From NCBI RefSeq assembly GCF_002091475.1, contig NZ_BCTR01000001.1, positions 1-64,000 on the forward strand: DNA of 64,000 nucleotides, given 5' to 3'. The position numbers were made by a program, and so were the translations under genes. This DNA is from Sphingomonas azotifigens NBRC 15497 (GTDB lineage: Bacteria > Pseudomonadota > Alphaproteobacteria > Sphingomonadales > Sphingomonadaceae). How positions within the stretch are numbered: position 1 is the first letter of the stretch; the number at the start of each line of letters is the position of its first letter. The notes beneath the pieces were generated by a model that saw nothing but the letters and a program-made list of their open reading frames with translations, made no database searches and had not been told where the DNA came from. Shown in pieces: positions 43,544-51,574 of the stretch.

Positions 43544-44131
43544 GTGACACAGAGCGAACCGCAGGGCCGGCTGCCGCCGATGCCTGTCGACGAGGAGGAG
43601 ATGGGCCTCGTCGTCGCCGTGCGCGCGCGCGATCTGCGGGCGTTCGAGCAGCTCTACCGCCGCTATCAGCCTCGGCTGGCACGCTTCGTCGGCACGCTGG
43701 TGCGCCGCGCGCCGCTGGTGGAGGAGGTGGTCAACGACACGCTGATGGTGCTGTGGCAAAAGGCCGGCGACTTCAGCGGCGCGAGCCGGCTTTCGACCTG
43801 GCTGTTCGCGATCGCCTATCGCAAGGCGGTGCGGGCAAGGGCGCGCGACGAAGAGCCGGCCGACGATGCCGCGCTGGCCGAGCTGCCCGATCAGGCGATG
43901 GCCGATGCCGGGCTGGCGCAGGACCGCACCCAGCGTGGGCTGCAGCGGGCGATGGCGGGCCTTTCGGCGGAGCATCGCGCGGTGGTGGACCTCACCTATT
44001 TTCACGAACTCGGCTATCGCGAGATCGCCGAAATCCTGGGGTGTCCGGTGGACACGGTGAAGACGCGGATGTTCCATGCCCGGCGCAACCTGCGGCGGGC
44101 GATGGCGGGCGAACTGGCGGACTGGATCTAG
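43544..44131 (+). CDS. ECF-family RNA polymerase sigma factor
   Basis: This 195-residue sigma-70 family protein is of ECF type. It has region 2 (LRAFEQLYRRYQPRLARFVGTLVRRAPLVEEVVNDTLMVLWQKAGDFSGASRLSTWLFAIAYRKAVRA), a short acidic linker and region 4 (GLSAEHRAVVDLTYFHELGYREIAEILGCPVDTVKTRMFHARRNLRRAM). The start is taken at GTG 43544; a later ATG at 43580 would keep both domains. The adjacent anti-sigma gene begins three bases after its stop codon. Confidence 0.9.
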   Translation: MTQSEPQGRLPPMPVDEEEMGLVVAVRARDLRAFEQLYRRYQPRLARFVGTLVRRAPLVEEVVNDTLMVLWQKAGDFSGASRLSTWLFAIAYRKAVRARARDEEPADDAALAELPDQAMADAGLAQDRTQRGLQRAMAGLSAEHRAVVDLTYFHELGYREIAEILGCPVDTVKTRMFHARRNLRRAMAGELADWI

Positions 44132-44134
44132 ACG

Positions 44135-44758
44135 ATGGGCGAACTGCACCACCTGCGCGGCGACCCGCATGAAGCGACGATGCTGCTGCTCCCCTGGTAC
44201 GTCACCGGCCAGATCGAGCCCGGCGACCGGCTGCTGGTCGACACCCATCTCGCCGCCTGCGCCGAATGCCGCGCCGAGCTCGCCGCCGAGCGCCGCCTCC
44301 GCCAGGCGGTGGCCGATGCGCCGGCAGTGCCGGCATCCGGCTGGGAGCGGCTGGCCGCCGATCTCGCCGCGCCCGCGCCGCCGAAGCAGCTGCCGCGCCG
44401 CTTCGTGCTGCGCGCCGGCGGGTTGCTGGCGGCGCAGGCGGCGGTGGTGCTGCTGGGCGTCGGCATTCTTCTTCATCTGCAGCGCGCGCCGGCGTCGAGC
44501 CCGGCGCCGCCCTATCATGCGCTCGGCTCGAGCGAGTTGCGGCCGGCCGGCAATATCCTGGTGATGTTCGCGCCGGAAACCCGCGAGGCGGCCCTGCGGC
44601 ACGCGATCGAGGCATCGCAGGCCCGGCTCGTCGACGGACCGACCGAAGCAGGCGCCTATCTCCTTGCGATCGCCCCCGAGCAGCGGGCCGCCGCGATCGC
44701 CCGGCTGCGCGCCCAGCCGGAGGTCGTGCTCGCGCAGCCGGTCGACGCCGCGCCATGA
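44135..44758 (+). CDS. Membrane anti-sigma factor with a propeptide-like extracytoplasmic domain
   Basis: This 207-residue protein has a cytoplasmic zinc-finger anti-sigma domain with HLAACAEC (His 38, Cys 42, Cys 45), one membrane helix (VLRAGGLLAAQAAVVLLGVGILLHL, about 89-113) and an outer domain of about 90 residues. The outer part, NILVMFAPETREAALRHAIEASQARLVDGPTEAGAYLLAIAPEQRAAAIARLRAQPEVVLAQPV, has the beta-alpha-beta-beta-alpha-beta pattern of subtilase propeptides (I9-like). Its gene overlaps the subtilase gene by ATGA. I infer that the outer domain may bind or be cut by that protease. Confidence 0.82.
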   Translation: MGELHHLRGDPHEATMLLLPWYVTGQIEPGDRLLVDTHLAACAECRAELAAERRLRQAVADAPAVPASGWERLAADLAAPAPPKQLPRRFVLRAGGLLAAQAAVVLLGVGILLHLQRAPASSPAPPYHALGSSELRPAGNILVMFAPETREAALRHAIEASQARLVDGPTEAGAYLLAIAPEQRAAAIARLRAQPEVVLAQPVDAAP

Positions 44759-45966
44759 GCCGGGCGGCCCGCGCGATCGGGCTGGCGCTGCTGGTGGTGG
44801 CGGCGCTGCTCGCGCCGCCTGCGGCGGCTGCGGGCGCGGAGGGCGCGCGGATCCTGGTGATGCTGCGCCTCGCGCCGCCGCATTTCCGTGCGGGGAGCAG
44901 CTATGGCGGCGGCTATGGCGAGGATGGTTCGGCGGCCGGGCGGCGGCGGATCGCGGCGACGGTGGCGCGGCGCAACGGACTGCGCCTCGTCGGCAACTGG
45001 CCGATGCCTATGATCGGGGTCGACTGCTTCATCCTGGAAGTGCCCGCCGGTCGTAGCGCCGACGCGGCGGCCGCGGCGGTGGCCAAGGACGCGGCGGTCG
45101 AATGGTCCGAAGCGATTACCCGGTTCGAGGCGCAGGGGCGGACCACGGCGCAGGCACGGCCGAACGACCCGCTCTATCCCGCCCAGCCGGTGACCCGGCG
45201 CTGGCATCTGACGGCGCTGCATCGGCTGGCGACGGGGCGCGGCGTGCGGATCGCGGTGATCGACAGCAAGGTCGACGAGCGCCATCCCGATCTTGCCGGG
45301 CAGGTCAGCCTCGCCCGCGACTTTACCGGCGACCCGGCGGTGGCGGCGGAGAATCACGGGACCGGCATTGCCGGGGTAATCGCCGCACGGGCCGACAACG
45401 GCATGGGTATCGTCGGAGTCGCACCCGCTGCGAAGCTGCTGGCCCTGCGCGCCTGCCGGCAGGAAGGCGGCGGACCCGCAGCGCCGACCGCCTGCGACAG
45501 CCTCAGCCTGGCGCGCGCGGTGAGCTTTGCCGTCGAACAGCGCGCCGATGTGATCAACCTGAGCCTCAGCGGCCCGCCAAGCCGCCTGCTCGAGACCCTG
45601 CTCCGCGCCGGCATCGATCGCGGCGCGATGGTGGTGGCGGCGGTCGACCCGAAGCTGGCGGGCGGCGGCTTTCCCGCCTCGATGCCCGGCGTGGTCGCGG
45701 TGGCCGAGGCGCCGATGGGCAGCGCCTATGTCGCGCCCGGCCGCGATATTCCCACCACCCAGCCCGGCGGGCGCTGGTATCTGGTCAACGGCTCCTCCTA
45801 TGCCGCGGCAGAGGTGAGCGGGCTGCTGGCGCTGCGCCGCGAACGCGATGCGAAGCCCGGCAGACGCGCGATGCCGGTTTCTGCTAGGCCCGGCGGCGGA
45901 GAAATCGATGCCTGTGCGACCGTGGTGGGGAAGGGGACATGTGCGACCGAGGGCATGGCGCCCTAG
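44755..45966 (+). CDS. Subtilisin-like serine protease (S8), exported
   Basis: This 403-residue protease has a signal peptide (ALLVVAALLAPPAAAAG), a propeptide-like region (ARILVMLRLAPP ... NGLRLVGNWPMPMIGVDCFILEVP ... WSEAITRFEAQ) and an S8 catalytic domain with Asp 170 (VIDSKVDERHPDL), His 201 (NHGTGIAGVIAA) and Ser 348 (NGSSYAAAEVSG). The catalytic triad is complete, although VIDSKVD and GSSYAAAE differ from the common VIDTGVD and GTSMAAPH. It is translationally coupled to the anti-sigma gene and overlaps the barrel gene. Confidence 0.88.
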   Translation: MSRAARAIGLALLVVAALLAPPAAAAGAEGARILVMLRLAPPHFRAGSSYGGGYGEDGSAAGRRRIAATVARRNGLRLVGNWPMPMIGVDCFILEVPAGRSADAAAAAVAKDAAVEWSEAITRFEAQGRTTAQARPNDPLYPAQPVTRRWHLTALHRLATGRGVRIAVIDSKVDERHPDLAGQVSLARDFTGDPAVAAENHGTGIAGVIAARADNGMGIVGVAPAAKLLALRACRQEGGGPAAPTACDSLSLARAVSFAVEQRADVINLSLSGPPSRLLETLLRAGIDRGAMVVAAVDPKLAGGGFPASMPGVVAVAEAPMGSAYVAPGRDIPTTQPGGRWYLVNGSSYAAAEVSGLLALRRERDAKPGRRAMPVSARPGGGEIDACATVVGKGTCATEGMAP

Positions 45967-46666
45967 CCGCTGCGCGGCGATCTCCTGCGCGCTGCTGACC
46001 GGCATGGGCATTGCGAGCACTGCGCATGCGCAGTGGAGCGGTTCGGTGTCGGTGACCAACGACGAGCGCTGGCGCGGGCGCAGTCTCAGCGTCGGGCGGC
46101 CCGCGATGACCGTGTCGCTCGGCTATGACGATCGCTCGGGCATCTATGCCGATGCTGCCGCGACCGCGGCGGCGCTGCCCACAGGTGCGGATCTGGTCTC
46201 GATCGGCGTCGATGCCGGCTATGCGCTGCGGCTGCGGCGGGGCATCGTGCTCGACCTGGGCCTCACCCGACGCGAGTTTCGCGGCGCCGGATCGGGGGTG
46301 CGCGGCGCGGGCTATAGCGAGGTCTATCTGGGGGCGAGCGGTCGCAGCCTGGCGGCGCGGATCCTCTATTCGCCCGACTATCTGCGCAGCGGCGTCCAGA
46401 CGCTGTATGGCACCCTCGATGCGGTGGCGCGGCCGCTGCCCAAGTGGCGGCTGCTGGGCCATGCCGGGGTGATGGCCGTGGTACGGCAACGCCCCTGGGG
46501 CGACGTGGCGGGCACCCAGTTCGACTATAGCCTCGGCGTCGCCCGGCAGCTCGGCAAGGTCGATGCGCGGCTCGCCTGGAGCGGCGGACTGCCCGGCCGG
46601 GACTTCTACCGGTACCGCGATCATGCCCGTCGGGCGGTGACCGTCTCGGCCGCGATCGGCTTCTAG
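45908..46666 (+). CDS. TorF/Gcw_chp-like outer-membrane beta-barrel protein
   Basis: This protein has about 252 residues from ATG 45908, which has GGAG upstream and lies inside the end of the protease gene. A basic, long n-region is followed by a signal peptide core (ISCALLTGMGIASTAHAQ). The mature part, WSGSVSVTNDERWRGRSLSVGRPAMTVSLGYDDRSGIYADA, resembles the family of putative porins (Gcw_chp/TorF) in which a TSDY-like opening is followed by alternating beta strands. It ends in AVTVSAAIGF with terminal Phe. It is the last gene of the ECF operon and shares CTAG with the convergent LamG gene. Confidence 0.72.
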   Translation: MPVRPWWGRGHVRPRAWRPSRCAAISCALLTGMGIASTAHAQWSGSVSVTNDERWRGRSLSVGRPAMTVSLGYDDRSGIYADAAATAAALPTGADLVSIGVDAGYALRLRRGIVLDLGLTRREFRGAGSGVRGAGYSEVYLGASGRSLAARILYSPDYLRSGVQTLYGTLDAVARPLPKWRLLGHAGVMAVVRQRPWGDVAGTQFDYSLGVARQLGKVDARLAWSGGLPGRDFYRYRDHARRAVTVSAAIGF

Positions 46667-49600
46667 GAACCGGGCGCGAGGCGGACCTGGTTGTTGTGCA
46701 GCGTCACCTCGGGCGCCTCGCCCGGAAGCTCCACCCGAACGGTTTCCGGCATCGCCGTGCCGGTGAGCCGTACCCGCACCGTCGCGGTCCGCGGCCGCAG
46801 ATCGGTGGGCGCCTCCAGCGCCGGAAGGGGCGCGCGGCCGAGTTCGCCCGCCGCACCCGAGACGATCACCGTGCCGCCGCCGGTCGGCGCGTGGCCGAGG
46901 CTGTGGACGGTGACCGTCACCGTGCGGCCCTCAACCACCACATCGTCGCGGCCGATGCCGAGATCGGGCCGCAGCTCCACCGGCTCGCCCGCCTTTTCCA
47001 GCGCGAAGACCCAGCGGCTGGCGCCCGGCGCGAAGCGCAGGGCAACGCCGCGCGACCGACCGAGATCGAGCGTGCGGACGCTGCCGTCCGGGCTGCGCAT
47101 CGTCCAGCGCCCGGCGGTGACGTTCCACGTCGTCATCACCGCGTCCTGCGGCACCGCACTGGTGTTGAACGCCTCGACGGTGAACCCGGCAGGCGTGGCG
47201 CCGGGGACGAGCAGCGCGACCTGCTCGGCCGCCGCGTCGCGGGCGAAGCGCCAGCTCACCGCATGGCCAGGATAGGTCTGGTTGCGCCGCAGCGCGATGC
47301 CGCCGAGGCGCTCGCGCTGGAGCCACTGGTTCTCGCTCTCGACGCGATCGGTCCACCAATGGCCTTCGGTCATCATCGAGAGGCGGGCCGATTTCTCGCG
47401 GATCGCGGCTTCATGGAGCGCGGCCAGCGGCGCCGGGTCGCCGCTGCGCGTCCAGGCGGCGATGCGCGCCGCCTCGACATCGCCCTTGGCTGCCACCATC
47501 GCCCGGGTCTCCGGCAGCAGCGCGCCGTTCTCGTTGATCTCGCCGACCGCGCCTGGCCGCGCCTGCAGCGGGCGCAGATATCGCATGTCGCCGGTGAAGC
47601 GCCAGGCGCTCCACACCGTCTGCAGCGGCGTGCTGACCCCGCCGCCGTCGCCGGCGCGGGTGGCATCGGTGCGCCAGTTGATCTCGTTGGGGAAGCGCCA
47701 GCGGCCGTCGCCGCCCTGCTCGCCATGGGCGAGCCAGCCATCGGCCAGCCCGGTAACCAGCTGGCGCGCCGGGGGGGCCGCGTTGAACACGCCGAGCAGG
47801 ATCGGCGCGTGCATCACCACATAGCTATAGGGTTTCTGCCATTCGAACGCGCCTTCGCGGTACATCTTGCGCGCGCCGTACCAGTTGCTGGCGAAATGGA
47901 GATGGCCCGCCGAATTGGGCAGGATCACCGTGCCGAGCGCGCGGGTGGTGGCGAACAGCCGCTCGACCGTCTTCGGCTCGCCCCAGTTGAGGTAGAGCCG
48001 CGCCGCATCGGCGTTGAGCCCCTCCTCATAGGCGTGGAGCTCGTCGGTGGTGATATAGCCGAGCCCGTCGACGATCATGCCGTTGCGATAGGCGGCATCG
48101 TCGAGCGCGCGAAGCGAGGCGTTCACCTTGTCCGGGATCACGCCCATCAGCGCGAGGCCGGGCCATTGCTGCACCAGATCGGAATCGTCGCTGATCCCGC
48201 CACCGAAATCGCCGTACGGCACCTGGCGGTTGTCGATCCACCATTCGACGAAACGGCGGGTGAGCGCGAGATCCTGCAGCTGCCGGGCCGCCCAGGCGGG
48301 CACGCCTGCGGGGATGGGGGGGAGGGGCTCCACCGGCATGTTCTCGGGCCGATAGTCGATGTCCGCCCAATAGGCGCGCATCGCCGCGTTGTCGGGATAG
48401 ACGCGGAGCAGGTCGCTCGCATCGGTGCGCACCCGTCGATAGAGCGCCGCGCGCTCGGACGACGTGTGCTCCTCGACGAGAAAGCCCCAATTGTCCTTCA
48501 CCTGGTGAAAGCGATCGGCGACATGCTCCTTGAGCGCTTCGGCGCGGGGCTTGAACACCAGGCGGATCTCGGTGCCGTCGAGCGCGTCCGCATCGAAGTC
48601 GGGCGCGGCGGAGGCGATGGTCAGGAACAGGCTGTCGTCGCTCAGGATGCGGTCGCGCAGGTCCAGCCAAAGGGTCCGCGCCTCGCCGGGGCGGACCGAG
48701 ACCGACAGGTCGATCAGGTCGCGCTGCGGCCAGATCGGATCATGGACGCGGATGTTGAGCGGGATCAGCCCTGCGGCATCGGGCCTGGCGTGCAGCGCCG
48801 GCAGGTCGATCGCGAGGCCGTCCAGCCCGTCGTGCAGGTTGCGCCAGCCATAGTTGAACGCGCGAGCCAGCGGCTGGTCGGGCGGCGCCTGGTTGAGGTT
48901 GGACGGGATCAGGATGTGGACGATCGGCTTGGGATTGGCGGGGCGCACGGCCGCGCCGCTGTCCCCCGCCGCCCCGGCGCCGATAGCGGCGCGCACCCCC
49001 GCTTTGGGCATCGCCAGCACCGTGCTGCGCTCGTCGGGGGCGAAGCGGCCGGCGATATGGCGGTTGAGCGCGTCCAGCGCGGCGAGATTGGCGGCGGCCT
49101 TGGCGTTCACCCGGTAGCTGAGCTTGAAGCTGCCTTCCGGTTCGGCGGTGCCGTCGACCTGATAGGCCCAGAGTTCCTGGATCGGCTGTTCCTGCATGCG
49201 GTTGGTGAAGCGCAGCACGCCCCCCTTCCGCTCGGGCAGGGCGTCGACCGAACGGACCACGCCCTGCGCCCGCTCCGCCACCCTGGCGAACGCTGCGCCG
49301 TCCGCCGACCAGGCGAGCGCGCCATAGGCGGCGCCGCGGATCTCCACCCGGTTGAACGTCTCGCCCGCTGGCACCGTCAGCGTGTAGGCCTTGCCGCCTT
49401 CGACATAGGTGTTCCAGTCGGGCAGCTCGAAATAATCGTCGCGGCCGGGCAGGCGCGAGCGATTGTAGACGCCGGGCCAGGTCGTCTCGGCGATGCCGTC
49501 GACGCCCTTCCACATCCATTGCTTCAGGTCGCGCGCATCGGCGAACTCGATCTTGCGGACGCGGGTGACCGGTGCGGCAAGGACGGGCGGGGCGCCCTTG

Positions 49601-50400
49601 TCCCAGCCATAGCGATGCAGCCACGCAGTGCGCTCGGCGACGGTGTCGCGGGAGGGCGAAGCGCCGGGCAGGCTGTGCGCCGCGAGCGCCGCGACGTCGG
49701 CGGTGCCGAGCATGCGATCATAGATGCGGATCTCGTCGAGATCGCTGCCCCGCATGAAGTTGTAGCGGCTCTGCACCTGGTGCGGGCTGATCACCCGGCC
49801 CGCCATGCCGAACTGGTCGAGCCCGGAATCCAGGTCCGCTACCTGGTTGCGCCGCGCAACTTCGCGGCCGTTCCAGAACAGGCGCACGCCCTGCGTCTCG
49901 TCCCAGGCGAAGGCGAGGTGCTGCCATTCCTCTGCCGCCGGCACCCGGTCGAGCCGGAAGGAGACGCGGATCCGCGAGAGGTTGGCATCGGTGACGAAGG
50001 CATCGAAGCCGTGGCCGTTCCAGTCGATCCGCAGGAAGGCCATGTCCCAGCTCGAATGATCGGCGAAGCCGGCGCGGAAGAGCACGAACGGTGCCTCGCC
50101 CAACGGGGTGCGGGCGCGCCAGAAGAAGGCGAGGGTGCCGCGTTCCGCACGCATATTGCCCGGGGCGTTCCAGGCGACATAGCCTTCGTCGGCCCAGCGC
50201 GCGGCGCCGCCGGTGGCGCCATCGGGAGTGATGGTCACCGCCGAGCGGAAATTGGGCACCGGATCGCCGGCGGCGATGTCGGCAGTGAGGCTCTTGTCGG
50301 CGGAGAGGTAGAAGAGCAGCCCGTCCTGGCGATCGGCAGGCTGGGCGAGGACAGGCGTGGCGGCAGCGAGCGCCCACAGCGAAATCCCCCAGTGCCGCAT
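46663..50400 (-). CDS. Large secreted LamG-domain protein of unknown activity
   Basis: This 1245-residue exported protein has signal peptide WALAAATPVLAQ. Residues about 25-235 form a LamG/concanavalin-like domain (DGLLFYLSADKSLTADIAAG, GTLAFFWRARTPLG, WQHLAFAWDETQGVRLFWNGREVAR, DLDEIRIYDRMLGTADVAAL). The remaining 1000 residues contain stretches such as RKIEFADARDLKQWMWKGVDG, a Trp/Tyr-rich middle with DFGGGISDDSDLVQQWPGLALMG and YSYVVMHAPILLGVFNAAP, and a beta-sandwich end. The Asp- and Trp-rich middle resembles alpha/alpha-barrel glycosidases or polysaccharide lyases, but I cannot assign a family. It is transcribed alone. Confidence 0.7.
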   Translation of the reverse strand: MRHWGISLWALAAATPVLAQPADRQDGLLFYLSADKSLTADIAAGDPVPNFRSAVTITPDGATGGAARWADEGYVAWNAPGNMRAERGTLAFFWRARTPLGEAPFVLFRAGFADHSSWDMAFLRIDWNGHGFDAFVTDANLSRIRVSFRLDRVPAAEEWQHLAFAWDETQGVRLFWNGREVARRNQVADLDSGLDQFGMAGRVISPHQVQSRYNFMRGSDLDEIRIYDRMLGTADVAALAAHSLPGASPSRDTVAERTAWLHRYGWDKGAPPVLAAPVTRVRKIEFADARDLKQWMWKGVDGIAETTWPGVYNRSRLPGRDDYFELPDWNTYVEGGKAYTLTVPAGETFNRVEIRGAAYGALAWSADGAAFARVAERAQGVVRSVDALPERKGGVLRFTNRMQEQPIQELWAYQVDGTAEPEGSFKLSYRVNAKAAANLAALDALNRHIAGRFAPDERSTVLAMPKAGVRAAIGAGAAGDSGAAVRPANPKPIVHILIPSNLNQAPPDQPLARAFNYGWRNLHDGLDGLAIDLPALHARPDAAGLIPLNIRVHDPIWPQRDLIDLSVSVRPGEARTLWLDLRDRILSDDSLFLTIASAAPDFDADALDGTEIRLVFKPRAEALKEHVADRFHQVKDNWGFLVEEHTSSERAALYRRVRTDASDLLRVYPDNAAMRAYWADIDYRPENMPVEPLPPIPAGVPAWAARQLQDLALTRRFVEWWIDNRQVPYGDFGGGISDDSDLVQQWPGLALMGVIPDKVNASLRALDDAAYRNGMIVDGLGYITTDELHAYEEGLNADAARLYLNWGEPKTVERLFATTRALGTVILPNSAGHLHFASNWYGARKMYREGAFEWQKPYSYVVMHAPILLGVFNAAPPARQLVTGLADGWLAHGEQGGDGRWRFPNEINWRTDATRAGDGGGVSTPLQTVWSAWRFTGDMRYLRPLQARPGAVGEINENGALLPETRAMVAAKGDVEAARIAAWTRSGDPAPLAALHEAAIREKSARLSMMTEGHWWTDRVESENQWLQRERLGGIALRRNQTYPGHAVSWRFARDAAAEQVALLVPGATPAGFTVEAFNTSAVPQDAVMTTWNVTAGRWTMRSPDGSVRTLDLGRSRGVALRFAPGASRWVFALEKAGEPVELRPDLGIGRDDVVVEGRTVTVTVHSLGHAPTGGGTVIVSGAAGELGRAPLPALEAPTDLRPRTATVRVRLTGTAMPETVRVELPGEAPEVTLHNNQVRLAPGS

Positions 50401-50516
50401 GCCATCCTCCCAAGCCGATTACCGCAGGCCGTACAGGATGCTTGGTCGCATACGTGCCCATCATTGACACCGGTAGCAATTCGCGATGGCAAAGCCAATG
50501 GTGGAAGGGGAGGGCG

Positions 50517-50729
50517 CTAGCGACGGCTGCCGATCAGGGCGAGTTCGGCGACGCGGCGGCTCAGCTGCTCGGCGGTCTCAGGCTGGCCGTCTCCCCAGGC
50601 GAAGGCGGGGCGGTCGCCGACGAGATCGGCGCGCACCCGCTCGGCGACGCGGGCAAGCTCGCCCGGGGTCGGCGGGCGGCCCTCGGCGATGCAGGCGATC
50701 ACTTCCGGCGCGATCGTGCTTGGCATGGC
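50517..50729 (-). CDS. Small hypothetical protein
   Basis: This short protein has 70 residues from ATG 50729, or 74 from ATG 50738; GGGAGGGGAAGG serves either. It reads MPSTIAPEVIACIAEGRPPTPGELARVAERVRADLVGDRPAFAWGDGQPETAEQLSRRVAELALIGSRR, which looks helical and soluble. I do not recognise it. It lies between the LamG and ABC genes. Confidence 0.5.
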   Translation of the reverse strand, partial: AMPSTIAPEVIACIAEGRPPTPGELARVAERVRADLVGDRPAFAWGDGQPETAEQLSRRVAELALIGSRR

Positions 50730-50839
50730 GAACATCCTTCCCCTCCCGTACGTAGCGGAAGCTGGGGACGAACGAGCGGCAAAAAAGGTCCACATCGCCC
50801 CGCTTGCGACGAACCGCGCGGCCGCTAGGATCGGCGTCG

Positions 50840-51574
50840 ATGTCCATCCCTGCGCTTCGCATTGCCGGCCTGCACAAGGCATTCGGCAAGCCCGTCATCA
50901 CCGGCCTCGATCTCACCGTCGGCGCGGGGCAGCTCTATGCGCTGCTCGGCCCGAACGGGGCGGGCAAGACGACCACGCTGCGCATGGCGGTGGGGCTCAC
51001 CGAGCCCGACCAGGGCAGCATCGAGATCTTCGGCGTCGATGCACGCGCGCAGCCGCAGGACGCCAAGGCGATCACCGCCTGGCTGCCCGACGAGCCGATG
51101 CTCTATGACAAGCTGACCCCGGCCGAATATCTCGGCTTCGTCGCCGGGCTGTGGCGGATCCCGCCCGGCCAGGCGGCGCCCGAGGCCGAGCGGCTGCTGC
51201 GCTGGCTCGAGCTGTGGGAGGTGCGCGACACCCGCTGCGAGGGCTTTTCGCGCGGCATGCAGCAGAAGGTGGCGCTGGCCGGCGCACTGATACACGATCC
51301 CCGGCTGCTGATCCTCGACGAGCCGCTGACCGGGCTCGACGCGGCGATGGCGCGGTCGGTGAAGGATGCGCTGCGCGCCGCGGTCGACCAGGGCAAGACG
51401 GTGATCGTCACCACCCATATTCTCGAGGTCGCCGAGCGGCTGGCCGACCGGATCGGCATCATCGCCGGCGGGCGGCTGCTCGCCGAGGGCACGCTGGAGG
51501 AGCTGCGCACGCTTGCCGGATCGGAAGACATGTCGCTGGAGGACACCTTCATCCGCCTGACGAGCCGGCCATGA
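50840..51574 (+). CDS. ABC transporter ATP-binding protein
   Basis: This 244-residue ATPase has Walker A LLGPNGAGKTTTLRMA, the signature region FSRGMQQKVALAGALIHDP (SRGMQ in place of LSGGQ), Walker B LLILDEPLTGLD and the switch His in VTTHIL. It belongs to the group of exporters with separate permease subunits (ABC-2 type). Its stop overlaps the permease ATG by four bases. The exported substrate cannot be read from the sequence. Confidence 0.92.
   Translation: MSIPALRIAGLHKAFGKPVITGLDLTVGAGQLYALLGPNGAGKTTTLRMAVGLTEPDQGSIEIFGVDARAQPQDAKAITAWLPDEPMLYDKLTPAEYLGFVAGLWRIPPGQAAPEAERLLRWLELWEVRDTRCEGFSRGMQQKVALAGALIHDPRLLILDEPLTGLDAAMARSVKDALRAAVDQGKTVIVTTHILEVAERLADRIGIIAGGRLLAEGTLEELRTLAGSEDMSLEDTFIRLTSRP

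Noticed and set aside
46696..50520. A 1274-codon plus-strand frame over the LamG gene
   Set aside because: The minus strand has the signal peptide and LamG motifs. This frame is His/Arg/Gly-rich shadow sequence.
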